Assembly: GCA_964195425.1 (NCBI GenBank)
Contig: CAXMOM010000031.1
Span: 213,679-277,678, forward strand
DNA length: 64,000 nucleotides
Origin: Glaciecola sp964195425
Lineage (GTDB): Bacteria > Pseudomonadota > Gammaproteobacteria > Enterobacterales > Alteromonadaceae
Direction: 5' to 3'
The notes under the pieces are model-generated. The model saw nothing but the letters and a program-made list of their open reading frames with translations. It made no database searches and was not told where the DNA came from. Shown here one piece after another: positions 28,301 to 36,749 of the stretch (position 1 is its first letter; every line of letters begins with the position of its first letter). The position numbers were made by a program, and so were the translations under genes.

Positions 28301-29421
28301 TTGCAGAATCCTATAACGAAGCAGAACTCGTGGTCTTAGCAAACATGATAGTTGAGAGCTTCAAAGCCCCGTTTTTGATCGACAATAACTCAGTGTATTT
28401 TAATGTGAGTATCGGCATACTTAAATGCGATTCTAACTACACCGTGGTGCCGGACGTTCTCAGAAGTGCAGATATTGCGATGTATAGCGCTAAGGAATCT
28501 GGCAAGGGGACATACAAATTATTTGATCAGAATATGCAAAACGTCACCCAAGAAATGGCTGAGTTGGAAGCGGGTTTGCGCGATGCGGTTAGTAACAATG
28601 GTTTCCATTTAGTATACCAACCTATAGTCGACTTAGAGTCAGGCGTGATAACGGGTTTTGAAGCATTAATTAGGTGGAATCACCCTGTAAAAGGCTTTAT
28701 TTCTCCACTCACCTTTATTCCAATTGCCGAAGAAACCGGTCTTATCTGGGAAATTGGCGAATGGGTGTTGCATGAAGCATGTCTTCAAACCAAACGCTGG
28801 CATGACATGCAGCCAGATATTTTACCGTCAATCTCGGTTAACTTGTCTACTAACCAACTACAAAACGCAAATTTTTTGAGTATGGTAGACGCCGTAATAA
28901 AAGACGTTGGAATAGAAGCAAAGTACATAAAACTTGAATTAACCGAATCTGTTTTAATTGAAAATAATCATTCAATGAGCAGCATATTTGAAGGGCTTCG
29001 TGAACGTAAAATCGACCTAGCCATAGACGATTTTGGAACGGGCTACTCATCACTTGCCTATTTAAATGAGATTCCCGTTCAATACTTAAAAATAGACAGG
29101 CGATTTGTCGAAGCTATTGACTTAAACAGCGATGCTGAAATTAATCAAGATGCGCTAGAAATACTAAAAGCTATGATTTCTCTTGGTAAAAGCCTTCGTA
29201 AGCTAATAACCGCCGAAGGGATAGAAACAGAGACTCAACTAACAGCCCTAATCCAATATGGTTGCGATTTTGCTCAGGGTTACTTCTTGTCAAAACCAAT
29301 ATCTGATGCGCTAGCTACTGAGATTTTACAATCCAATAAAAATTTACTGGATGGCGGTGTTAATATACCCAAAGAAAAATACAGCTTGGTTTATCAGGCT
29401 AGGCTAGATAGCAGTCAATAA
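25324..29421 (+). CDS. Beta-propeller sensor with GGDEF and EAL domains
   Basis: 1365 residues. A signal peptide/first helix (about 12-38) is followed by a periplasmic double beta-propeller built of Reg_prop repeats (about 60-690; recurring GxLWIGT-like units such as DKDGYLWIAG and NKLLWVGT-like), a Y_Y_Y domain (about 725-805), one membrane helix (about 811-835), a coiled coil (about 840-895), a GGDEF domain with an intact active site (GRLGGDEF, about residue 985) and an EAL domain with the EAL motif (GFEALIRW, about 1113), DDFGTGYSS and ESV residues. Both c-di-GMP synthesis and breakdown sites look complete, so it may be bifunctional. Reg_prop sensors often detect carbohydrates; the ligand here is unknown. 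Confidence 0.9.
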   Translation: MTIQGNCKRIAALFKLPLCLWFTMFMLLNISFSVSSQIRFDADMTESIGHFRAMPLFLSDDQVQPFTRHSIQDKEGYLWTSGGRGVLRYNGYDFEEANFSNDNVKNELGRPFLFVDNAKELWIGSSHLFLYNYQTRLFTSFRVSNRGRINSIVEDKDGYLWIAGSEFGFLKYDKSLHQVVSGEATELYSNAPQDVVNLVYDESKNTIWMAATNGLYGFDIYQQRLFKVKTDIDQYFNNFPIRDIAIDQNRNLLWVGTPMGLLRIDTNTLKTKRFVTSEKPNSLPINDVNSTFLDSGGNLWLGLEKEGVCVFRYSTEDFNCLRSSLDGKNKLPFATVEDINEDDNGSIWLSMNNYGMYRITPDLEKFENLDNRFTNNVQSYFPNSFDGVLRENNDLWISTDGGGINIYNTQSGIFQNLKQIANDPNSLSSNSVISLTQDESGDIWAGTWAGGMSRIDPDSLQVERFLHEPDKPVNNTIMGNNIFVVKSDKQGGIWLSVWGRGLQYYNTKDKRFTNFPHDARGTTTTIYNSEISHLQLFDNKVWITGESGLEVLDISTQEFTYLLPAKQYEFNFVEVLSYEEIWVGTANGFFKFNSITGESIHYTTKNGLSDNAVTYLKKDANGKLWLATGNGVSVFDPTTEQFSNYFERDGLIGNRMGDHGEFMFVEDTLYIPGKFGVTLVKPNNMPKNSLRPKTTISSIEFINTTKFSKAYEDDTSKILDFSGISIPHNSNSLQFDFIALSFIFPNYNKYKYRLQGWQSEFVETTANERVARFTNLPAGKYRFEVYSSNSSGVWDEQGDSFSFTILVPWWKTWWGILIFAALLLSSIWLTMRWRLALNIQREKQLQIKVKEKTVQLASYTSELKKASDSLSELNTELEDRVKQRTAELQIEVNERKTVESKLFHMAFHDSLTALPNREWIIQRIEKLLLQCQNDKKLSFGVMFLDGDRFKQINDTHGHIFGDKLLVAASQRLVELMTDKQNVGRLGGDEFTVIAESYNEAELVVLANMIVESFKAPFLIDNNSVYFNVSIGILKCDSNYTVVPDVLRSADIAMYSAKESGKGTYKLFDQNMQNVTQEMAELEAGLRDAVSNNGFHLVYQPIVDLESGVITGFEALIRWNHPVKGFISPLTFIPIAEETGLIWEIGEWVLHEACLQTKRWHDMQPDILPSISVNLSTNQLQNANFLSMVDAVIKDVGIEAKYIKLELTESVLIENNHSMSSIFEGLRERKIDLAIDDFGTGYSSLAYLNEIPVQYLKIDRRFVEAIDLNSDAEINQDALEILKAMISLGKSLRKLITAEGIETETQLTALIQYGCDFAQGYFLSKPISDALATEILQSNKNLLDGGVNIPKEKYSLVYQARLDSSQ

Positions 29422-29444
29422 AAAACAGTGCGAGCGAGACCACC

Positions 29445-30461
29445 TTAGAGATAACTTTTCAATAAGTATTCTAATTCCTTTTGTATCTCAACAGCAGAAA
29501 TATCAGACTCGCCTTTAAAAGCTATTTTTTGTGCCACTTCTACTCGTTGCAGCGTTTTACCGTCAATGTGACTCGCGACCTTCAATAGCGATTTCATTTC
29601 GTCCATCTTGCCGCTGCAATGCAGTACAATGTCGCAGCCTGCTGCAATCGCCTGTTCTGCGCGCGAGGCTACGGTACCCGACAAGGCATGCATGTTGATA
29701 TCGTCGGTCATAATAAGACCATCAAAGCCAATGATTTCGCGCATTATAGTATTAACTACTTTAGCGCTAATAGTCGCGGGTAAGTCGCGGTCTACTTGAT
29801 GAAATACAATATGTGCGGTCATAGCCATGGCTTCATCATTAAGCGCTTTAAATGGAATAAAGTCCCAGTCAGTTAACTCAGTTAACGAAGCGCTTACATA
29901 TGGAAGCTCTAAATGGCTATCGCTAGTAGCCCGGCCGTGACCAGGCATGTGTTTTATAACTGGGGCCACACCAGTGCGCTTTAAGCCCTTAGAAATTTGC
30001 TTACCTAATTCAATGACCTTATGGGGTGCTGCTCCTAATGCACGTTCACTAATAATGCTGCTGGCATCTTCTTGTGGAATATCTAGCATGGGAGCACAGT
30101 TCGCATTTATGCCTAAGGCTTTGAGTTCTAGACCGATTAGGGTCGCATTAAGTAGGCATGCGCGTATGGCGCTTTGTTGATTGTGATCGTACATATTGGC
30201 AAATACAGTGGGGCTGGGAGGAATACGCCAATGGGCTTTGGGCAACCTAGAGACGCGGCCACCTTCTTGGTCAATAAAAACCATCAGATCATTTCGCTGC
30301 ATGGTTTTTTTGCAGTCTTCAATTAACGCAGTTATTTGTTTCGGGTTGTCTATATTGCGAGCAAAAAGAATAATGCCCCATGGTTGTAATTCACTAAAAA
30401 GTGCACGTTCATTGTCGCTCAACTGGGTTGAACTGCATCCCACAATGACATTAGTTGGCAC
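29445..30461 (-). CDS. nagZ: Beta-N-acetylhexosaminidase NagZ
   Basis: 338 residues, normal for the gammaproteobacterial GH3 NagZ. It removes N-acetylglucosamine from 1,6-anhydro-muropeptides in the cytoplasm during murein recycling. Signatures: FIDQEGGRVSRL, the KHMPGHG loop with the catalytic histidine dyad (SDSHLELP) and the nucleophile Asp in GLIMTDDINMHAL. It lies 71 bases downstream of anmK on the same strand, so the two recycling enzymes are probably cotranscribed. Confidence 0.95.
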   Translation of the reverse strand: MPTNVIVGCSSTQLSDNERALFSELQPWGIILFARNIDNPKQITALIEDCKKTMQRNDLMVFIDQEGGRVSRLPKAHWRIPPSPTVFANMYDHNQQSAIRACLLNATLIGLELKALGINANCAPMLDIPQEDASSIISERALGAAPHKVIELGKQISKGLKRTGVAPVIKHMPGHGRATSDSHLELPYVSASLTELTDWDFIPFKALNDEAMAMTAHIVFHQVDRDLPATISAKVVNTIMREIIGFDGLIMTDDINMHALSGTVASRAEQAIAAGCDIVLHCSGKMDEMKSLLKVASHIDGKTLQRVEVAQKIAFKGESDISAVEIQKELEYLLKSYL

Positions 30462-30532
30462 TGCATTTACTCCTTAATATGAGTGGTTATTATTACCTAA
30501 CTCGGGCTCTTGAGCCACATTACCATGTTCGC

Positions 30533-31843
30533 TTAAGGCAAACTAATTTTACCTAAACAAGTAGCTGGAACGCCGTTGTTATTGGTAAAAACGTGGCTAC
30601 TGCCAAACAGTGTTTGGTTTGCTAATACAGCAAAAAGTGCTGCTTCCTTTGCATCGGGGTGAATTCCTAATTCGGCAGATGTCTTTAGCGAAATGTTGGG
30701 TATACAGTGCTTAATATTACTGAGTAATACAGGGTTATGAACACCGCCGCCACTTATATACAAAGCGGTTTCATGATTATTATTGAGTGTCGATATGAGC
30801 TTGTTAATCGAATTACTAATGCTTCTTGCAGTAAACATAGTCAAGGTAGCTAATAAGTCGTAAAAGGCCTGCTCGGTGCTGGGAAATTTTGCTAAGGCCG
30901 AAGAGTGACTCTTTTCAATCGCATTAAGAATGAAATCTAGGTTATAGGTTTCTTGACCGGTCGACTTGTTTGTTACGGTGTTTTCTTTTGGTCCAGGCTC
31001 ACTCAATGCAACGGCCTTTACCAACATTGTTAACAATTCTTGGTCTATAGTGCCTTTAGCAGCGAAATCACCATTTATATCGTAAAGCCGGTTAATGCTA
31101 GGAAGTGATGTTGACTCGATTTTAGTCAAGGATAATTCCTTAGCATATCTAACTGCCATATCCATCAGTGCGTTGCCAGGACCTGTGTCGGCGCTTACAA
31201 CCGATGCAAAGCTCTTGTTTGCTGGCAAAAATGTATAGTTAGCAATGCCACCAATATTTAATAAAATGCGGTGTTCATTTGGGCTAGCAAACAATAGAAA
31301 GTCTGCATAAGGCACTAAAGGCGCACCTTCACCATTTGCTGCAATATGCTTTTGCCTGAAATCACTCACGGTAAGTATTTGCGTGATATGAGCGAGGTGG
31401 CAGCCGTCGCCAATTTGAAGTGTTGCTGAAGCCTTCCGCAGCAATGCCCCATTAGCGTTTGCGGCTAGTGGCAATGCGTTTGGTGCATGAAAAATAGTCT
31501 GCCCATGGCTGGCCAGTATATCTACGCTTGAGGCTTGAATATCCCACTTTGCCAAACTTGCTAACACCATACTAGCGTGCTCATGCGCAATCCATGCATT
31601 TGCTTTTGTTACTGCATGCAATGGCGCTAAAGGGTTGGCAAACAAAGGGCGGATTTTATTAAGAAATTCTTCATCATAAGGCATAGAGATGAAGTGTTTT
31701 ATTTTTAGCACGGTACTGGTGTCGTGGCCACAAACTTCGCACAAAGCTATATCTAGGCCGTCGAGGGATGTACCACTCATTAGACCCACAATAATACGTG
31801 GTTTATTGATCAGTGAAGATAAGCCAACAAGTGAGGAGTTCAT
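30533..31843 (-). CDS. anmK: Anhydro-N-acetylmuramic acid kinase AnmK
   Basis: 436 residues from the ATG at 31843; an in-frame start at 31906 would add 21 residues before the conserved core and is unlikely. AnmK opens and phosphorylates 1,6-anhydroMurNAc released by NagZ action. The glycine-rich nucleotide loop GLMSGTSLDGLDIAL, the ASHGQTIFH segment, GIANYTFLP and the late SGGGVHNP are all family signatures. It is longer than E. coli AnmK (about 369) because of loops near residues 265-300 and a longer C-terminus. Confidence 0.93.
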   Translation of the reverse strand: MNSSLVGLSSLINKPRIIVGLMSGTSLDGLDIALCEVCGHDTSTVLKIKHFISMPYDEEFLNKIRPLFANPLAPLHAVTKANAWIAHEHASMVLASLAKWDIQASSVDILASHGQTIFHAPNALPLAANANGALLRKASATLQIGDGCHLAHITQILTVSDFRQKHIAANGEGAPLVPYADFLLFASPNEHRILLNIGGIANYTFLPANKSFASVVSADTGPGNALMDMAVRYAKELSLTKIESTSLPSINRLYDINGDFAAKGTIDQELLTMLVKAVALSEPGPKENTVTNKSTGQETYNLDFILNAIEKSHSSALAKFPSTEQAFYDLLATLTMFTARSISNSINKLISTLNNNHETALYISGGGVHNPVLLSNIKHCIPNISLKTSAELGIHPDAKEAALFAVLANQTLFGSSHVFTNNNGVPATCLGKISLP

Positions 31844-32131
31844 TTGTTCGATGCCTTTTGTACTTTTTCTTAAAAGGTTTATTAGACTATAATGCCACAA
31901 GCGCAAATTGGTTTCTTATAATTACGCATACGAGTTAGTTCAGTAGCCGTGAATATTACAAAAATAAAGGCCTGTTGCTTAGACAAGATAGATGGTTTAT
32001 TTTTTTATAACAGACACACGCATTATCTATTATAGGATAAGGTTTGTTAACAATAATTGAACTGTAATATTTTGGGTTTTTAACAGACTATACATTTAAA
32101 TATTATCAAATGTAGCCATTTGGGAGAGTAA

Positions 32132-33145
32132 ATGCGCCGCCCGTTAAAATATCGCCTAAGCTATTTAGCCACAATCGCTATTATTTATATTGCTGGATTT
32201 CAATTAATACCACAACTGTTGGTTTCTGCATTTGATATCAGTATTTTTGCTATATTTGCAGTCAGTTATTTTGTTTTAATCCCTAGTTTGTATTGGTTTT
32301 GGGTGATAAAAATTGGGCAACAGAAACGCTGGCGGATGATCATTCCTTTTTCTATGGCAGGATTGATCGCACGATTCTCCTTTCCCAGCGATATTGCCCA
32401 GTATTTTGAATTCATTATGTGGGCCAAATACCCAATTTTAGCCGTCGTGTTGGTCTTAGAATTATTTATTGTTTACAGCGTGGTCCAAGCCCTATGGCAA
32501 GCTAGAAAATTGTCAGGCGACCCAAGAGTTAACATGTTGTCTCAATACGAGCAGGACGAGCAGAGCGAGAAAAAAGAAAAAAAGCTTACTCTGAGTTTGA
32601 TGTTGGCTTATGAGCCTTCTAGTTGGTATTACTTTGTTAAGCATTTTTCACGTAAACATACGCCAGCAATCGGCCACTTAAGGTTATTGTCGGCTAAGCG
32701 TTGGCATATCATGCTGTTACTGCTTGGTTTGCTTTGTGCAACTGCATTGATATATTACGTAGTGTCAGGCTATAGCGAAATAGGAGCTGTTTTACTGTCA
32801 GGTTTTGTAATTTATGGGCTGGTGATACTTTGTGCCAATCATAGAGTCAGTAGGTACTATTCATTGTATTTGCATCAGGACCAATTGGTCATTAACAATA
32901 GTATGTGGGGCCTAATGGTGATTCCCTTAAAACAAATATCTTTGGTGGAGTCGGTAATCTTGCTGAAATCTGACTATCCCGAGGCATTGATTTTTGGACG
33001 CGGTAAATATGCCAATATCAAGCTCAGTTTAGCGCGAGAAAATTTTTACTATTCTAATATGGGGCAAACCAAAGATGCAGTCACTGAGGTGTATCTATGT
33101 GTTGATAGCCCAGAACAGTTTCAATCGTTATTGCAGTCCATTTAA
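32132..33145 (+). CDS. Polytopic membrane protein of unknown function
   Basis: 337 residues with about five membrane segments (near residues 9-27, 36-55, 66-85, 95-118 and 190-235 as a pair). Between helices four and five is a charged cytoplasmic loop with an EKKEKK run, and the C-terminal 95 residues look like a soluble beta-rich domain (YSLYLHQDQLVINNSMWG), similar in shape to a bacterial PH domain, but I do not recognise the family. GGGAG lies five bases before the ATG. Divergent from anmK. Confidence 0.6.
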   Translation: MRRPLKYRLSYLATIAIIYIAGFQLIPQLLVSAFDISIFAIFAVSYFVLIPSLYWFWVIKIGQQKRWRMIIPFSMAGLIARFSFPSDIAQYFEFIMWAKYPILAVVLVLELFIVYSVVQALWQARKLSGDPRVNMLSQYEQDEQSEKKEKKLTLSLMLAYEPSSWYYFVKHFSRKHTPAIGHLRLLSAKRWHIMLLLLGLLCATALIYYVVSGYSEIGAVLLSGFVIYGLVILCANHRVSRYYSLYLHQDQLVINNSMWGLMVIPLKQISLVESVILLKSDYPEALIFGRGKYANIKLSLARENFYYSNMGQTKDAVTEVYLCVDSPEQFQSLLQSI

Positions 33146-33538
33146 ACAGTCAGTTCAGCCTACAGCGCACTTTCCAAAGGGATTGTTGCGTTGGAAAACG
33201 GAGAGAAAAATAAAGCGATCCAATGGTTTAAATTTGCACTTTCAGAAAACCCCGATTCAATAGAATCGTCTATCTTTTTAGCCGAAACTCTCTATCAACA
33301 AAATCGGCACGAAGAGTCTTCAAATTATTTACAAAAAGTATTGGGAAATAACAACACTAGCGCATATAACAAAGCGACTGCAACGACTATTTTAAGCCGA
33401 ATAAGTGAGCAGCAGGGCAAGTTTAATGATGCCTTAATACATGCCAAAAAAGCGCCTCAAACAGATGTGGTAGGCCAATGTTCAGCAGACTTTGTAGAGC
33501 AGCGAATTCATAGGCTTGAAAGTAGAGTCGCTATGTAA
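33146..33538 (+). pseudogene. TPR-domain remnant, C-terminal piece of a larger protein
   Basis: The frame opens directly after the stop at 33145 and reads SSAYSALSKGIVALENGEK, then two to three tetratricopeptide-like repeats (KAIQWFKFALSENP, AETLYQQNRHEES) to 33538. The only starts are TTG-type (33191) without a ribosome site, and the frame lacks any partner domain. Such tails are common at the C-terminus of CadC-like winged-helix regulators, so this may be what is left of one (inference). It shares its frame with both neighbours. Confidence 0.55.
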
Positions 33539-33541
33539 CCT

Positions 33542-34051
33542 ATGCCTTCGGTTAGAGACGACACTTTGCAAAGAACAAACATTGTAAGTGTGCAAGAAAG
33601 CCAACTTAGGCGAGCCTATTTGAATTCAGTGCCTGCGGATGTATTCGTTAGCTACCCAAGTAGCAGCCCCAACAAATACACAATAACAGTCTTTACCGAT
33701 ATTGACTGTCGGTACTGCCGCAAGTTTCATAACGACATGGCAAGCTTAAATCAGCAAGGTGTCTCGGTGAATTACGTTATGCTGCCACGCACTGGTGTCG
33801 GTTCAAAATTTTACAATAAAACGGTTGCAGCCCTTTGGTCTGATGCCCCAGCAGATTCGATAACTAGCGCTATGCAAAACAAGGACCCTAAGCCGATCGA
33901 CTGCGAACCAAAGGCAATGAGTCACCATATGGATATCGCTAGAGATTTGAACATCAACACCACACCTACTATTGTGCTGCCAAACGGCCAATTAAAGGTA
34001 GGCTTAATAAGCCCAGTTCAGCTGTTTGCGCTATTGGAAGCTGATGAGTAG
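33542..34051 (+). CDS. DsbC-like thioredoxin-fold protein lacking an export signal
   Basis: 169 residues. A thioredoxin-fold core of the DsbC/DsbG type carries the redox motif CRYC (TDIDCRYCRKFHND) and the cis-proline loop INTTPTIVLPNGQ. Family members have about 240 residues with a signal peptide and an N-terminal dimerisation domain; here the first 45 residues are a reduced version and no signal peptide is seen. The ATG at 33542 has no clear ribosome site. It may be a truncated relic of a periplasmic disulfide isomerase, or a cytoplasmic variant. It follows the TPR remnant after 3 bases. Confidence 0.55.
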   Translation: MPSVRDDTLQRTNIVSVQESQLRRAYLNSVPADVFVSYPSSSPNKYTITVFTDIDCRYCRKFHNDMASLNQQGVSVNYVMLPRTGVGSKFYNKTVAALWSDAPADSITSAMQNKDPKPIDCEPKAMSHHMDIARDLNINTTPTIVLPNGQLKVGLISPVQLFALLEADE

Positions 34052-34059
34052 GTTCTTAC

Positions 34060-35291
34060 TCATGCTAATTGTTTTAAATAGCGTCCTAAGTTTTGAATAG
34101 CGGACAACATTTTTTTTGCGTGCTTATTGGTGAGCTGGGCAGACCAACCATAGTTAGTGATGTCTTCTAACGCCTGCTTCCCATCGAAATCCACATATGC
34201 AAGACGCGTACATAACGCTTAAGCAGGAAGACCAAATGATATACCGGGTAGCAAAGCAACTCCGCTGTCTTCAAGGACTCTAGCACAAATTTCAGTATCT
34301 TTAGAAATTCCTATATCACGTAGTCTTTGTTGAAAAGGCGTAAAATTTAGCAAAATATAAAAACCTCCTTCTGGAGGGTGTGCATTAAGTCCAGTATTCA
34401 TTAGTGCCTTGTAAATGCATGAGCCAATAGCGCTAAGAATTATCCTTTGGTATTTGGCATATTGCTTCATCAAAGTATTGTCGGAGTACGCGGTTATAGC
34501 AGCATGCTGTATGTGTGAGGCGGCACAAGAATACGTTTCTGATGCAATCCCCAACATTGTATCTTTTAATTGATCATTACAATTATCAGGTAAAATAGCG
34601 ATGCCTAAGCGCCATCCTCCAGCACCCGCCCACCTAGTAAAGCCCGAGGTTACAAAAGTCCCTTGCGGATAATACTTGGCAATACTGATATGACCTGCGG
34701 CTTATATTTTTGTAACACAGGTGCAAGCGCTTGTCGCTCTGCATCTGAGTAGCACAGACCGTCAGGGTTACCCGCTGAGTTTAACACCACCAGAATGCTT
34801 TGATAGTTTTGTGCGGCTTCGCTTAAGGCTTTTTCAAGGATTTGTGGGGTAATTCGGTAACGTTGCACAAAACTGGTTTGCATCATAAAGGTTGCGTGAC
34901 CAAGCAACTGCGCCTAAGGTGCATAAGACACCCAAGCTGGGGCAGGACTTAGCACTGCGGCATGAGAATAGGCGCACATAATAGTATAAAGCAACGCTTT
35001 TGAGCAGGGTGCAATGAAAACTTGATCGGCTGAAACTGAGTGTTGTTTAAGCACACAGTGGAATTCAGCTACTTTTATGCGTAAGGCTTCTAAGCCCTGC
35101 ACCTGAGTATATTCCTTTCGATGCGCATTTTGAATGAGTGCCTCTTTTAGCACCGACGGAATAGGGAAGGGTGATTGTCTGAAACCAAAACGAAAGACTT
35201 GCCTGCCGTTTTGTTGAATAGCTGCAGATTGTTCATTAAGGAGTAAGGTGCTTGAAGGAGAAATTTGTCGATACGTACTTTGTTGGTCCAT
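34060..35291 (-). pseudogene. Class I/II aminotransferase, broken
   Basis: Reading from the ATG at 35291 (MDQQSTYRQISPSS) the N-terminal part is aspartate-aminotransferase-like (FRFGFRQSPFPIP, SADQVFIAPCSKALLY). A stop lies at 34914-34916 and the frame shifts; LVVLNSAGNPDGLCYS follows, then about 15 codons are missing between KPQVIS and the next readable SIAKYYPQGTF. The PLP-lysine position reads Arg (GFTRWAGAGGWRLG, AGG codon). The C-terminal part has an in-frame TAA at 34219-34221 in GLPA, after which TRLAYVDFDGKQALEDI continues to 34060. Deletion, frameshifts, stop and loss of the catalytic lysine together show a dead gene. Confidence 0.85.
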
Positions 35292-35438
35292 AAGTAAATA
35301 TTCCTGTTTTAATGTTGTTATTAAAACACGTAGTCTCAAGTTGAATTTTTTGGATTATTAAATGGATTGGCTTGAATAAAGGAAAGGCATTAGGGCAGAA
35401 AATGCTGCCCTACACATTTCATTTGAACAGGGCATAAA

Positions 35439-36164
35439 CTAGAACATATGTTGAGCTCTTAAATATAAAGAACCACCTTCATAGTTCGCTGCTGTTCTGC
35501 GAGGATACTGCAGGCCAACACTCAAGCGGTTAGCATTTCCCGCACCAATCTCCTCAACGTACTGGTCATAGATGTTTGATGTGCCGGCGGTTAACGTTAA
35601 GTCGTCTGTAGCGAAATAATTGAATTCCACGTCGAAGAATACTACTGGTCCAATTTGCGCAGTAGGATCATTTTCTGTGTCATTGATGCGTCCGCGCTCA
35701 TCATAATGTTCACCATATAAGTTGGCTCTTACCATTACTTGATAATACTCGCCAAAGTCTGTCACCGCGGTAGCCACGAAGGATTTTTCAGGGTAGTTAT
35801 TTTCAATGTCTTCTATTATTGCATCACTTACCACAAGAGACTCACCTACTACGTCTATTGTGTTGTGGTTGTCGGCAAAGGTAAATTTGTTACTGGCATC
35901 TTCGCTCCAATCAAATGACGTGGTGTACACCAAATCAATGCCCTGATGTTCGACATCAATGGCATTGGTATAAAACGATATAGTACCGCTATCAAGTTCA
36001 ATATCACCAACGCGATAGATTCTGTCATCTACTTTGGTTTGATAAAAATCGATAGCCAAATTACCGTTGTCTAAACCGGTGTAAGTAAGACCTAAGCTCA
36101 CACTAAGTGACTCTTCTTCTTTCAATGGTCTAGCTGAATCAGTTAAATAGGCAAGGTTATGGGT
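35439..36164 (-). pseudogene. TonB-dependent receptor, C-terminal barrel fragment
   Basis: About 240 codons open from 36164 to the stop at 35439, reading like the end of an outer-membrane receptor: LAYLTDSARPLKEEES, alternating beta strands (LSVSLGLTYTGLDNGNLAIDFYQTKVDDRI begins here), and a C-terminal strand ending in Phe (LYLRAQHMF). Plug, TonB box and signal peptide are absent; a full receptor has 700-1000 residues. There is no start codon with a ribosome site at the 5' edge. Remnant of a larger gene whose 5' part is deleted. Confidence 0.8.
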
Positions 36165-36283
36165 TTATAAGCAGACAAACCGGAGTTTAATTTGAACCCT
36201 GCAAAAAAGAGTGCTTATGCTTGTTTAATCTACTATGCTTAGCAGGCAACTTATTAATAACTATATATCGCTTTGGAGAACTA

Positions 36284-36706
36284 ATGGAATCGTTGAAAGT
36301 TAAGGATTATATGAATCGTCGCCCTGTTAAGTTGTCTTTAGATATGCCGGTGGCAGAGGCAGTAGAACAATTGTTACTAAGCAAACAAACCGGCGGTCCT
36401 GTTATTAACAAGCAGCTAGAGCTTGTTGGCTTTTTATCTGAGCAAGATTGTTTAGGGCAAATGATTACCTCTAGTTATTACCGTGAGCAAGTTTGCCGAG
36501 TTGAAGATATTATGGTGAAGCCGGTGTTGTCGGTACAAGGCAATGATTCGATATTAGAACTTGCTCAAACGATGATTGTTGAAAAACCTAAAATGTATCC
36601 AGTTTTAGATGATAGCGGTACCTTAATAGGCACAATAAATCGTACTGAAGTCTTAAACGCAATTGATGTTCAATTGCACTCAGGTTACAACAAAAAGCGC
36701 AAATAA
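36284..36706 (+). CDS. CBS-domain pair protein
   Basis: 140 residues from the ATG at 36284, which has GGAG five bases upstream; a start at 36221 is possible but lacks this. Two CBS motifs (about 1-60 and 70-135: VKDYMNRRPVKLSLDMPVAE and VEDIMVKPVLSVQGNDSILE) form one Bateman module, which usually binds adenine nucleotides. No other domain is present. It is intact although surrounded by broken genes on both sides. Confidence 0.85.
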   Translation: MESLKVKDYMNRRPVKLSLDMPVAEAVEQLLLSKQTGGPVINKQLELVGFLSEQDCLGQMITSSYYREQVCRVEDIMVKPVLSVQGNDSILELAQTMIVEKPKMYPVLDDSGTLIGTINRTEVLNAIDVQLHSGYNKKRK

Positions 36707-36749
36707 CGATATGTCACTAGCGGTTATTAGTGATAACTAATGGGTGTCC

